A stretch of DNA of 64,000 nt, from positions 1 through 64,000 of the forward strand of contig JACABB010000011.1 of the NCBI GenBank assembly GCA_013376985.1. Direction: 5' to 3'. Source of the stretch: Bacteroidales bacterium. Lineage in GTDB: Bacteria > Bacteroidota > Bacteroidia > Bacteroidales > Tenuifilaceae. Positions within the stretch are counted from its first letter, which is position 1. Every line of letters starts with the position of its first letter. The notes beneath the pieces were generated by a model. It was given only the letters and a program-made list of their open reading frames with translations. It was not told the origin of the DNA and did no database searches. The translations under genes and the position numbers were made by a program. Of this stretch, positions 36,760-45,942 are shown one piece after another.

Positions 36760-37641
36760 ATGATTAATGCAAAAATATCCATACGTTTTTTTGACGACCG
36801 CGAAGTGCGAGCCGTTTGGGACGAGCAAAACGCCAAGTGGTGGTTTAGCGTGTTGGATATTGTAGCTGTGCTTACCGACCAAAACGACTACACCAAAACC
36901 CGTAACTATTGGAAATATCTTAAAGCCAAGCTAAAAAAAGAAAACAGCGAGGTGGTTAGTACCACTACCCAACTGAAACTTTTAGCAAGTGATGGTAAAC
37001 GATATTTAACCGATATGTTGGATTACGCCGGTATTATTGCCTTAGGCAAAGAATTTCCGAGTAAAAAGGCAAACCGATTTATAGAATGGTTTACATTCAG
37101 CGATGAAAGTATCGACGGAAAAAGCAAAACAAAAGCATATGCCTTGTTTGAAAGCTCTTTTATCAGCAGCATAGAAGTTGGCACAACCAAAGGCTTGCAA
37201 CAAATACACGCTTATTTGTTTGGTGGGTTGTATGACTTTGCGGGGCAAATCAGGCAGAAAAATATTTCAAAAGGTGGTTTTCAATTTGCCGTATCACGCT
37301 TTTTAGGCGACACATTAAAGCAAATAGAAGCAATGCCCGAAACTACATTTGACGAAATCGTAAACAAATATGTAGAAATGAACATTGCGCACCCTTTTAT
37401 GGAAGGTAATGGCAGAAGTGCCCGAATATGGCTGGATTTGATACTGAAAAAACGCCTCAAAAAATGCGTTGATTGGAGTAAAATAAGCAAGCAAGATTAC
37501 ATGAACGCAATGATGCTAAGTCCAACCCAAGTTAGTGTTCTAAAAACACTTTTGGAAAAAGCGCTCACCACCAAAATAAGCGACCGCGAAATGTTTATGA
37601 AAGGGATTGACTACTCATATTACTACGAAGAAAATGACTAA
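36760..37641 (+). CDS. Bro-N/Fic fusion protein
   Basis: 293 residues. The N-terminal half (about 1-110) is a Bro-N-like phage antirepressor domain ([62 protein letters not shown]). The Fic domain fills about 130-260 with the active-site motif [12 protein letters not shown] from His211. The end has SYYYEEN (Ser286), where the class III inhibitory helix of Fic proteins has (S/T)xxxE(G/N). Fic proteins usually transfer AMP to a target hydroxyl. TAACTTTG at 36710-36717 is a weak -7 candidate. Confidence 0.85.
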   Translation: MINAKISIRFFDDREVRAVWDEQNAKWWFSVLDIVAVLTDQNDYTKTRNYWKYLKAKLKKENSEVVSTTTQLKLLASDGKRYLTDMLDYAGIIALGKEFPSKKANRFIEWFTFSDESIDGKSKTKAYALFESSFISSIEVGTTKGLQQIHAYLFGGLYDFAGQIRQKNISKGGFQFAVSRFLGDTLKQIEAMPETTFDEIVNKYVEMNIAHPFMEGNGRSARIWLDLILKKRLKKCVDWSKISKQDYMNAMMLSPTQVSVLKTLLEKALTTKISDREMFMKGIDYSYYYEEND

Positions 37642-38118
37642 TAAAACACCCCCGTTATCCCAAGGATCACTCGGTTTGGCATTCTAAGCCATATCCAAGT
37701 AAAATATGATAGTTATTTTTCTATTGCCAACACACAAATCCTACAGCAAGCCCACAATCGTAAAATGCATTACAAAAAAACACCACCGCATCTCAACTAT
37801 CGCATTTTGCGATAGCCTAATCGTTGAATAGAGAGTTTTCAATTCTAACCCATAGTTTAAAATTACGGTGCGATGCACCTCATCTACTAGAAATATCCAA
37901 TTAGACTATAAATATTATGCGGCTCTGCCGCTTGGAGAGTCAAACCTCGATTCCATTTCTCGGATAATTCACTTTTTAAGGTGCTGGGGAAAAACCTTTG
38001 CGTAACTTTGGGTAATACTTTGTGAGCCTTTGTGTAATAGCTAATCCACAAAAAATACAAAGAGGTCACAAAACACAAGGTAAGAGAACCCCCGAACCGT
38101 CGCTAAGCCCCATCAACA
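37642..38118. other. Intergenic region before the last PUL gene
   Basis: 477 bp with no gene. It contains the hairpin TATCGCATTTTGCGATA at 37798-37814 and several CTTTGTG/CACAAAG words (37990-38085). The last 70 bp are the source of the relic at 35393-35460. Confidence 0.5.
37798..37814. repeat. Hairpin repeat TATCGCA-TTT-TGCGATA
   Basis: Perfect 7-bp arms. Near-identical copies lie at 44533-44548, 46334-46350 and 49456-49471, and a mutated one at 49626-49641. Confidence 0.8.
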
Positions 38119-41100
38119 ATGAAACGCATACTTCTGAATCTCCTACTCATATTCATCACCCTATCGGGTTTGGCTCAAACGGGACAGCTGAGTATACCCC
38201 GAATAGATCAAATGCCCGATTTGCCTACACCCTTACTTATCCGAGACTGGAATGCTGTAACCATCAATTACGATAATCTGGTATTTGACCAAGGAAAAAC
38301 AGGTACATACCTGCCTTTGTCTCGTCTTGGAACTCAGGGGCAATTTAATTATGCCGATAATACACCTTTGTTTCTCGATTCCTATGTTGGTGTTGACGGT
38401 CATCTAAATCAGGCGGAAGCCATTAACGCCATGCCTGCCATTGTGGGAGCCACGCTTGCTGGTGTAGATAAGAGCAACCAGAATGGAGTGAACTGGGTAG
38501 CCAAAGCCAAGGACTTTTTCAACCTAAAAAACGGTCAGAATGTCTACCTAAACAGCTATTCAACCACTTCGGGCGATGACTGGTGGTACGATATTATGCC
38601 CAACGTCTACTTCTATCAGCTAAAATCATTATACCCCAATGCTGCCTCAGAATTTAATGGTCAATTTACAACCGTAGCCAACCGCTGGTTAGGTTGTGTA
38701 AACAAGCTGGGAGGAAGCGCAAAACCGTGGGCTGCTCCTAATATGAACTATCGAGCCTTTAATCTTACAACAGGATTACCGCTGAACACAAGTGTTCCTG
38801 AACCCGAATCAGCCGGAAGCATAGCATGGTTGCTCTATAACGCCTATCTCGAAACTGGAGATAGAAAGTATTTTGAAGGAGCTCAACAGTCCATGGATTT
38901 CCTCACTGGTTTAGCATCAAACCCATCATACGAATTACAATTATCTTACGGAACACTTGCGGCGGCTAGGATGAATGCCGTTGAGGGTACAAATTATCCT
39001 TTGCAAAAGTTGCTTGACTGGTGCTTCAATCGTGGTAACCTAAGAGGATGGGGATCTATTGTAGGAACTTGGGGTGGTTATGATGTATCGGGACTGATTG
39101 GCGAAGCCAACGATGCAGGTAACGATTATGCTTTTGCAATGAATGGCTTTCAGCAAGCCGCCGCACTTACACCACTCCCAAAATACGATAAACGCTATTC
39201 TCGAGCCATTGCCAAATGGTTGCTGAATGTTACCAATGCCAGCAGATTGTTTTACTCGAATGCCCTTCCGCAAACCCAACAGGACCCCTATTCATGGGCT
39301 TCCGCAAACGACCCAACGGCTTGCATTCCTTATGAATCGATGAAACAGGTATTGTTAGGAAAATCTCCTTATGCTACTGGCGATGCCATTGGTGGCGGCT
39401 GGGCGGCTACAAATCTATCGTTATATAGCGGTTCAAGTGTTGGCTATCTGGCTGCTGCAACCAAACCTACCAATATCCCTGAAATCCTTCAGATAGATCT
39501 CAATAAAACCGATTTTTACGGAGATAATTCTCTCGTCTCATACCTCTATTTTAACCCAACAGCGGTTGCTAAGCAGGTTAATGTAAGCCTTCCATCGGGT
39601 ACATTCGGGGTGTACGATGCCATCACCGAAACCATTCTGTTTTCATCGGCCTCAAGTTCCATTCAGCTAACAATCCCTGCGGGAGAAGTAAGATTGATAA
39701 GACTATATCCATCGGGACTGGTGCCAGATTCCCGTAATGGCAGGTTGTATGCTGGAAGCGATGTTCTCGATTATCATTATCAATACAACTACTCTAACAA
39801 TCTCCGAGTAAAAGCACTTTCCACCGATAAAAACCCAATTACCACAAACTCATCGTTCACGGCATATTGCACACTGGGAAATGTAAACGTTGGCGATCCT
39901 GTGCAGTATGAATGGTTTTTGGATGAAGTGCTAATCGATGGACAAACCCAATCGCAAGTGCAGATTACCGCATCAGCTAGCCCATCGCAACCTGTGCTAA
40001 AATGCAGGATAACCGCCAATAGCCAAACCGCAGAGGACACCTTGCACCTTAAAATCGTTGAGCATATTCCTACGCCACCAGTGGTAAAAGGCATTCAATC
40101 TGCTTCAAGATACACTGCTATAGGCAAAACAAGCACCTTTACTGCAATTGTTGAACCTGCGCTTGGCGAAATTCTTGAGTACGTATGGACGTCTTCTACT
40201 GGAACTTTAAATCAAACCACTGGAAATTCTGTTACATGGCAGTCTCCAGCAACTCCAACTGTTGGCACTATCACCGTGAAGGTTACCAATCAGGATTTGC
40301 TTTCCACCACTGTATCTACAGGGGTGTTGGTAAAAGACACAAGCTTTGCCAATCAAACACCCATGATATGGTATCCATTCGATTCAGATAATCGCAATGC
40401 TGCCGCTGATAGATTCCACGCCACGGCATCTGGTGTAACCAAAACCGATGATGCAAGGGGTAAAGCATCGCTGGCGTATAGATTTACCGCTGGAGATAAT
40501 ATCATCTACACAGATAATCACGTTGACCTTAATTTCGCAGATGCTGTAACCCTAAGCTGCTGGGTGAAATGCGAACAGCTGGGTTCGGAAAGGTTTATCA
40601 TCTCTCATGGATCGTGGCAGCAGCGATATAAACTATCCATTACTCCCGAAGGTCTGCTTCGATGGACAGTTAAAACAAGTACAGGCGTTGCCGATCTTGA
40701 TAGCTCAATACCAATTGAGCTAAACCGCTACTACCATGTTACCGCGCTTTACACCGGCTACTCAATGGAACTTTACATCGATGGCATTCTCGATACATTT
40801 AAAGCCTTTGCAGGAACCATCCAATCCTCAACCAAGCCGTTTACCATTGGGCGGATGGACAATGTTGAAACTCTTTACGCACTCCGTGGAAGCGTGGATG
40901 AAGTAAAGTTATGGAATACCGAGATTCCCATTCCCCAGATTGAACAGCTAAAGAATCAGTGGGCAATATCTAACGGAATTAATGATGATCCGCTCATTGC
41001 ACGTGTATATCCCAATCCAACCAATGGGTTTATTTATATTGAATACAATGGGACTATCCCTGCCAAAAACATCTCACTATTCACAATGGATGGGAAACAG

Positions 41101-41247
41101 ATATCAGGCTGTCAGGTTATGATGCAAAGTTCTGGTATTAGAATTGAAGTTCCACAAACCTCAACAGGACTGCATTTACTGCGAATAATTCTGAAAGATG
41201 GAAGGGTGGTTACAAGGAAAATAGTTATTAGTGTTAGTTCGATGTAA
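38119..41247 (+). CDS. Secreted PUL protein: unrecognised enzyme domain, LamG and T9SS sorting domain
   Basis: 1042 residues. A signal peptide ends near SGLAQ. Residues about 25-540 are the paralogue of the lipoprotein at 23989 (LSIPRIDQMPDLPTPL, AGVDKSNQNG, DDWWYDIMPNVYFY, SYGTLAAARMNAVEGTNY, GWGSIVGTWGGYDVSGL, NASRLFY). Two Ig-like regions (about 590-740) and a LamG/concanavalin domain (about 765-945: TLSCWVK, ELYIDGILDTF, GSVDEVKLWN) follow. The end (about 965-1042) is a type IX secretion sorting domain (ARVYPNPTNGFIYIEY...GLHLLRIILKDGRVVTRKIVI). It is likely a surface or secreted glycan-degrading enzyme; the enzyme family is not recognised. Confidence 0.85.
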   Translation: MKRILLNLLLIFITLSGLAQTGQLSIPRIDQMPDLPTPLLIRDWNAVTINYDNLVFDQGKTGTYLPLSRLGTQGQFNYADNTPLFLDSYVGVDGHLNQAEAINAMPAIVGATLAGVDKSNQNGVNWVAKAKDFFNLKNGQNVYLNSYSTTSGDDWWYDIMPNVYFYQLKSLYPNAASEFNGQFTTVANRWLGCVNKLGGSAKPWAAPNMNYRAFNLTTGLPLNTSVPEPESAGSIAWLLYNAYLETGDRKYFEGAQQSMDFLTGLASNPSYELQLSYGTLAAARMNAVEGTNYPLQKLLDWCFNRGNLRGWGSIVGTWGGYDVSGLIGEANDAGNDYAFAMNGFQQAAALTPLPKYDKRYSRAIAKWLLNVTNASRLFYSNALPQTQQDPYSWASANDPTACIPYESMKQVLLGKSPYATGDAIGGGWAATNLSLYSGSSVGYLAAATKPTNIPEILQIDLNKTDFYGDNSLVSYLYFNPTAVAKQVNVSLPSGTFGVYDAITETILFSSASSSIQLTIPAGEVRLIRLYPSGLVPDSRNGRLYAGSDVLDYHYQYNYSNNLRVKALSTDKNPITTNSSFTAYCTLGNVNVGDPVQYEWFLDEVLIDGQTQSQVQITASASPSQPVLKCRITANSQTAEDTLHLKIVEHIPTPPVVKGIQSASRYTAIGKTSTFTAIVEPALGEILEYVWTSSTGTLNQTTGNSVTWQSPATPTVGTITVKVTNQDLLSTTVSTGVLVKDTSFANQTPMIWYPFDSDNRNAAADRFHATASGVTKTDDARGKASLAYRFTAGDNIIYTDNHVDLNFADAVTLSCWVKCEQLGSERFIISHGSWQQRYKLSITPEGLLRWTVKTSTGVADLDSSIPIELNRYYHVTALYTGYSMELYIDGILDTFKAFAGTIQSSTKPFTIGRMDNVETLYALRGSVDEVKLWNTEIPIPQIEQLKNQWAISNGINDDPLIARVYPNPTNGFIYIEYNGTIPAKNISLFTMDGKQISGCQVMMQSSGIRIEVPQTSTGLHLLRIILKDGRVVTRKIVISVSSM

Positions 41248-41250
41248 GAT

Positions 41251-41322
41251 GTCATCCTGTGCGAAGCGAAGGATCTTCCAACCTAAACAACAATTAAGAT
41301 GCTTCACTCCGTTCAGCATGAC
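41251..41322. repeat. Palindromic intergenic repeat, copy 2
   Basis: Inverted repeat with GTCATCCTGTGCGAAGCGAAG at the left and a GTTCAGCATGAC right arm. It begins 3 bp after the last PUL gene. Confidence 0.85.
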
Positions 41323-41391
41323 AAGAAACAGTATGTTCTGGGAACTCCAACCCCTTTCCTTTATGATGATGAGTTGTAATATGATTCCATT

Positions 41392-41482
41392 GTCATCCTG
41401 AGCGAAGCGAAGGATCTAATTATTCAGAAAACAGATGGTTGCTTTCAGCGAATCTTTCGGATTTCACTTCGTTCAGCATGAC
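41392..41482. repeat. Palindromic intergenic repeat, copy 3
   Basis: Same family, with GTCATCCTGAGCGAAGCGAAG and CACTTCGTTCAGCATGAC arms. The rest of 41248-41743 has CACAAAG-like words (41570-41650) and no gene. Confidence 0.85.
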
Positions 41483-41743
41483 AAAGTAACAATCTATTGT
41501 TGTGCTTAGAGCAAACACATGTTTATTTAGGTAATCCGCATCTAGCTATTTCCAATCCCTCCCTTTCTCCCTTTGTGATACTTAGTGGTTTAATTATTTT
41601 TCTTTAACACAAAGTGACACGAAATCTATCACGAAGTAACACAAAGGATTTTTCAAATAACCACAGTCAACTTTACAATTCGAATCAAATCATAACTGAT
41701 TTTTTATACCTTTAAGCCTAAATAAACCTATTTAAGCGGATTA

Positions 41744-44257
41744 ATGGAATCAATCCTCAACACTCAGTTAGAATTAGCCTTTGATTTTGTTGAGTTTACT
41801 AACAAAAACATCTTCCTTACAGGGAAAGCAGGAACAGGCAAAACAACCTTTCTACATAACCTTAAGAAAAAATCGCCAAAGCGAATGATTGTTGTTGCAC
41901 CCACGGGTGTTGCTGCAATAAATGCTGGTGGGGTAACCATCCATTCGTTTTTCCAGCTATCATTTGGTCCTCTTTTACCTCAGCATTTCGCATTAAACAG
42001 TGAGGAAGAAAAGCCAGCCGCCGAAGGTGTAAAGCGATTCAACCGCGAAAAAATCAAAATAATAAAAAGCCTCGACTTACTTGTAATTGATGAGATAAGC
42101 ATGGTTCGAGCAGATATGCTCGATGCAATAGACGAGGTGCTAAGGAGATATAAAAACCGATACTTACCCTTTGGTGGCGTTCAGCTCTTGATGATTGGCG
42201 ACCTACAACAGCTTGCCCCCGTTGTTAAGGAGGATGAGTGGGCAATCCTCAAAGATTATTACGAAAATGCCTTCTTCTTCTCCAGCAAAGCCCTGCAAAA
42301 AACGCAGTATGTAAGCATCGAGCTAAAACACATTTACCGCCAAAGCGATACCCATTTCATCGATATTCTCAACAAAGTACGTGAAAATAATCTTGATGCC
42401 GAATCCATCAATGAGCTTAGCAAACGACATATCCCCGGCTTTGCCCCAAAGGACACCGAGGGGTATATAACGCTTACAACGCACAACCATCAAGCCCAAA
42501 CAATAAACGAATCGAAACTTAAGAAACTCTCAACCGAAGCACACTCATTTAAAGCATCCGTAGATGGTGAATTCCCCGAATATATCTACCCCACAGAGTT
42601 TAATTTGATACTGAAAGAGGGCGCACAGGTGATGTTCGTAAAGAACGATAGTTCACATGATAAGTTGTACTTCAACGGTAAAATTGGAACAATTACGCAG
42701 ATTGATGAGGACTCAATTTATGTGCGCTGCCGCGATGATTTAAGCGATATCCCTGTACAAAAAGCCGAGTGGCAAAACTCAAAATATTCAATCGATCCCG
42801 ATACAAAGGAGATAAAGGAGACCGTTGCAGGCACATTTACTCAATACCCGCTGAAACTTGCCTGGGCTATCACCATCCATAAAAGTCAAGGGTTAACCTT
42901 CGAAAAGGCCATAATCGATGCCAACTCAGCATTTGCCCACGGGCAGGTATACGTTGCGCTTAGCCGTTGCAGAACTTTGGAAGGGCTTGTTTTAATTACT
43001 CCCATTGCCCTTAAAAGCATAAAGAGCGATTCCACCGTTACACAATTTGTGAGTAATGTGGAGCAAAATCCACCCAGTAAGCAACTCCTTGAGGATTCCA
43101 AAAACAGGTTTCAGCAGGAACTACTCCTCGAACTTTTCGACTTCAACCATATAAACCGTAGCTTAAACTACCTGCTAAAGTTGATAGCCGATTCCACCGC
43201 AAGCCTTCAACCCAATTTCAGAGATCCTTTTGATAAGATGGTAGCATCTCTTAAATCAGAATTTCTGGAGGTTTCGGACAAATTTAAATTTCAGGTTCAA
43301 GGGTTGATAACGGTACAACCCTCTGTTGAGGAGAATGAACCATTGCAGGAGCGGGTTAAAAAGGCCTCTACATACTTTGCCGAAAAAACCGAATCGGTAG
43401 TTGCTAATATTCTTCGTAGTACCGTTGTGGAAACCGATAATAAGACCGTGAAGAAGCAGATTGGCGAGCAGCTGGGTCGTTTGATGGAGATTTCAGAGAC
43501 CAAGCTAATCTGCCTTAAAGAATGTGCCAACGGTTTCACTGTAAAAACTTACCTCGATACCCGTGCCAAAGCCGCTATTGAAAAGAGCGAACCAAAACCT
43601 AGGACAAAACAGGAATACACATCAAGCCAAACCCCTAACGCTGAGCTATACAGCACCCTTAAAGCATGGCGCAACGACAAGGCCGAGGAGCTGAATCTAC
43701 CACATTACATGATTATACCTCAAAAAACCCTAACGCAATTGACTCTTCGTCTACCCTCATCGATGGAAGAACTTCAAGGAGTAAAGGGTTTTGGAAAGAA
43801 AAAAGCGCAGCAGTTTGGTAAGGAAATTCTTGAAATTATCCTCGACTACCGCACCGATAACGGTATTGAAACACCCCAACTAGAGATTGTTACACCCAAA
43901 GCCGTAAAATCAGATAAAACCGATTCAAAAAAAACCAGCTTTAACCTTTTTAAAGAAGGAAAAACAATTGAGGGCATTGCCTTCGAACGCAGTATGGCAG
44001 TATCCACAATCGAAGGACATCTGGCGCACTATGTAGGTACTGGCGAACTGGACATAAACCAACTGCTCACACCCGATAAAATAAAGCTAATATCAGCCTA
44101 CTTCTCCAACACCCAAAGCAAAAGCCTTGGCGACGCCAAAACCGCCCTCGGCGATAAGGTAACATACTCCGAGTTGAGGTTTGTGCAAAAGTATTTGGAG
44201 TTTATGGGGAAGACGGAAGAGGGGAGTCGGAAGACCGAAGACGGAAGACCGAAGTAG
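41744..44257 (+). CDS. Pif1-type ATP-dependent DNA helicase with HRDC and HTH domains
   Basis: 837 residues. Walker A is GKAGTGKTT at 27-35, Walker B is LLVIDEISMV near 110, and the C-terminal helicase block AITIHKSQGLTFEKAIID (about 375-395) plus YVALSRCR are of the SF1B Pif1/RecD2 type. An HRDC-like domain lies at about 640-710 (LTQLTLRLPSSMEELQGVKGFGKKKAQQFG) and a helix-turn-helix at about 745-825 (TSFNLFKEGKTIEGIAFERSMAVSTIEGHLAHYV). Similar multi-domain helicases occur widely in Bacteroidota. The last 15 or so residues come from a purine-rich GGAAGAC repeat. No partner is adjacent. Confidence 0.92.
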   Translation: MESILNTQLELAFDFVEFTNKNIFLTGKAGTGKTTFLHNLKKKSPKRMIVVAPTGVAAINAGGVTIHSFFQLSFGPLLPQHFALNSEEEKPAAEGVKRFNREKIKIIKSLDLLVIDEISMVRADMLDAIDEVLRRYKNRYLPFGGVQLLMIGDLQQLAPVVKEDEWAILKDYYENAFFFSSKALQKTQYVSIELKHIYRQSDTHFIDILNKVRENNLDAESINELSKRHIPGFAPKDTEGYITLTTHNHQAQTINESKLKKLSTEAHSFKASVDGEFPEYIYPTEFNLILKEGAQVMFVKNDSSHDKLYFNGKIGTITQIDEDSIYVRCRDDLSDIPVQKAEWQNSKYSIDPDTKEIKETVAGTFTQYPLKLAWAITIHKSQGLTFEKAIIDANSAFAHGQVYVALSRCRTLEGLVLITPIALKSIKSDSTVTQFVSNVEQNPPSKQLLEDSKNRFQQELLLELFDFNHINRSLNYLLKLIADSTASLQPNFRDPFDKMVASLKSEFLEVSDKFKFQVQGLITVQPSVEENEPLQERVKKASTYFAEKTESVVANILRSTVVETDNKTVKKQIGEQLGRLMEISETKLICLKECANGFTVKTYLDTRAKAAIEKSEPKPRTKQEYTSSQTPNAELYSTLKAWRNDKAEELNLPHYMIIPQKTLTQLTLRLPSSMEELQGVKGFGKKKAQQFGKEILEIILDYRTDNGIETPQLEIVTPKAVKSDKTDSKKTSFNLFKEGKTIEGIAFERSMAVSTIEGHLAHYVGTGELDINQLLTPDKIKLISAYFSNTQSKSLGDAKTALGDKVTYSELRFVQKYLEFMGKTEEGSRKTEDGRPK

Positions 44258-44313
44258 GAAGTTAGAGGTTAGGAGTTGGAAAACATCCTTCCGATATTCT
44301 TTCTTAGTCGTAA

Positions 44314-44640
44314 CTGTCCCGTAGGGACAATATATCGGTAAACCAAAACCAACCCCCAACATCTTTAAATCCCATCGGGATGAAAATTTTTACCCCTGTC
44401 AGGGTTTCAAACCCTGACAGGGGTGCAACTCATTCCTAAAGGGATTTTTTAAAAACCTTCGTATTACCTTTTACCGATATACCGTCCCTAGCGGGACTGT
44501 CTTGTGAGGACAAAATATTTGTAGAACCTAGGTATCGCATTTTGCGATTATTTATTGCAAACCATTTTCCAACCCCCAAGCATCTGTCATAGCCCCTTAT
44601 TTTAAGGGGTTAAGGTTATTTTTATTGGAATAGAACAACC
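44314..44640. repeat. Composite palindromic repeat R, intact copy
   Basis: A string of short palindromes: GTCCCGTAGGGAC, AATCCCATCGGGATG, TGTCAGGGTTTCAAACCCTGACA (44407-44431), GTCCCTAGCGGGAC, the TATCGCA hairpin at 44533 and CCCCTTATTTTAAGGGG near 44593. Its first about 240 bp are repeated, with IS110 inside, at 44665-46350. There is no gene. Confidence 0.85.
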
Positions 44641-44664
44641 ACTACATCTAACATCCCTGTCGAA

Positions 44665-44754
44665 ACAGTCCCGTAGGGACAACATATCGGTAAACCAAAA
44701 CCATCTCCCAGCACCATTAAATCCCAGCGGGATGAAATTTTTTACCCCTGTCAG
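44665..44754. repeat. Repeat R copy 2, left part (before the IS)
   Basis: The same series of palindromes up to CCCCTGTCAG. The copy resumes at 46203 with AGGGTTTCAAACCCTG, so it was split by the insertion. Confidence 0.88.
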
Positions 44755-44790
44755 ATACTATGGTAAAATCCAAATAAAATATTATTTTTT

Positions 44791-44880
44791 TTACCTTTGT
44801 AGCGACCAAAAGAAGGCTTCAGTCGATTCGTTGCTCCGAAGTCTATCTAGGGCGGGGCTTTTGCCCCGCTTTCTTTTTGC
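44791..44880 (+). ncRNA. Possible small RNA inside the IS, opposite strand
   Basis: TACCTTTG near 44791-44798 fits a -7 box. About 50 bp later the hairpin GCGGGGC-TTT-TGCCCCGC followed by TTTCTTTTT (near 44852-44878) would end a transcript. No -33 box is clear. This is only a candidate. Confidence 0.3.
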
Positions 44881-44913
44881 TTCGCAAAAGACCAAAAGAA
44901 GGTCTTAGTCTCC

Positions 44914-45942
44914 TCATTTTCCGATGTCTGATGATTTCCACTCATGCTTAGGATCATATTCTTCATTTTTCTTCCATAGTACAAAAATTAGTATCAAGAG
45001 CTTACGCATTCCGGCGACAACGCCTTTCCTTTTTATTTCAGGATTCCGTTCGTTGATGCGATCATAGAGCTCCTTTATTTTATCGTTACACATCGTTGCT
45101 GAGAGTGCGGGCATAAAAAGGCATTGCCTAATTCTGGCATTCCCTTTTTTGGATATTCTGGTTTTGCCCTTAAATGTCCCGGACTCTTTCATCGCTACAT
45201 CCAAACCTGCATAGCTGACTACCTGACGGATATTATTGAACGTCTGGAATCCATTGGTTTCACAAAGCACAACCATTATGGTTATCAAGCCAAGCCCTTT
45301 AACTTTCATAATTTTTTCAACCCTGTGCTTAAGTTCAGCATCAGCGCCTACGATTCTCTCTATCTCTGTTTCAATCTGGCTGATTGAGTGCCTGTAAAAT
45401 TCAATCTGGGCGTTTTTAATCTGGAGTACCCCAGGTGTCTTTTCATGGGAATGATTCATTGCATGAAGCTGGCACATCGCCCTGGATTTTTCTTTTTTTA
45501 ACGAGAGCATTTCCCTGCATAAATCCCGCAGCTGCTTGTAATTACAGGACATAGGACTCCATGCTGCAAGCTCTCGTTCAATGCCTATTTCGGCAATAAT
45601 GGCCGAGTCCACTTTGTCTGTTTTTGTTTTTACATTCAGGCTTTTGGAGAAGTGCTTTACCTTGTTGGCAAGCACCACATGCACTTTATTGCCGGACTCG
45701 TGCAAATAGTACGCTAAGTCTTCGTAATAAGTACCTGTAGCCTCCATGATATAGCTTACCTGACTACCCGTTTTTCTTCGCTTTGACACCCACAATGCAA
45801 AATCGACAAAGCCTTTGCCGTCATTTGTAAAGGTGCGACTTCCTTTAATTTTGATGTCCCCGCTTGGCATTTTCTCCTTTGCGCATACATGAAAATCATC
45901 TTTTGAGATGTCTATCCCAATGGCTAAAATAGTTTGTTCCAC
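44914..45942 (-). CDS. IS110-family transposase
   Basis: 342 residues from a GTG start at 45942. The DEDD RuvC-like domain has Asp11 (GIDISKDDF), Glu67 (MEATGTYY), Asp109 and Asp112 (TKTDKVDSAIIAE). The C-terminal Transposase_20 domain has VKGLGLITIMVVLCE, VSYAGLDV and Ser254 in ESGTFKGKTRISKKGN, the position of the catalytic serine. IS110 enzymes use a bridge RNA encoded by the element to choose donor and target. Length and motifs are intact, so it may be active. Confidence 0.94.
   Translation of the reverse strand: MEQTILAIGIDISKDDFHVCAKEKMPSGDIKIKGSRTFTNDGKGFVDFALWVSKRRKTGSQVSYIMEATGTYYEDLAYYLHESGNKVHVVLANKVKHFSKSLNVKTKTDKVDSAIIAEIGIERELAAWSPMSCNYKQLRDLCREMLSLKKEKSRAMCQLHAMNHSHEKTPGVLQIKNAQIEFYRHSISQIETEIERIVGADAELKHRVEKIMKVKGLGLITIMVVLCETNGFQTFNNIRQVVSYAGLDVAMKESGTFKGKTRISKKGNARIRQCLFMPALSATMCNDKIKELYDRINERNPEIKRKGVVAGMRKLLILIFVLWKKNEEYDPKHEWKSSDIGK

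Noticed and set aside
44381-44435. Rho-independent terminator made by TACCCCTGTCAGGG...CCCTGACAGGGGT
   Set aside because: It can fold, but it is a dispersed repeat with no T-run after it, and is better treated as repeat R.
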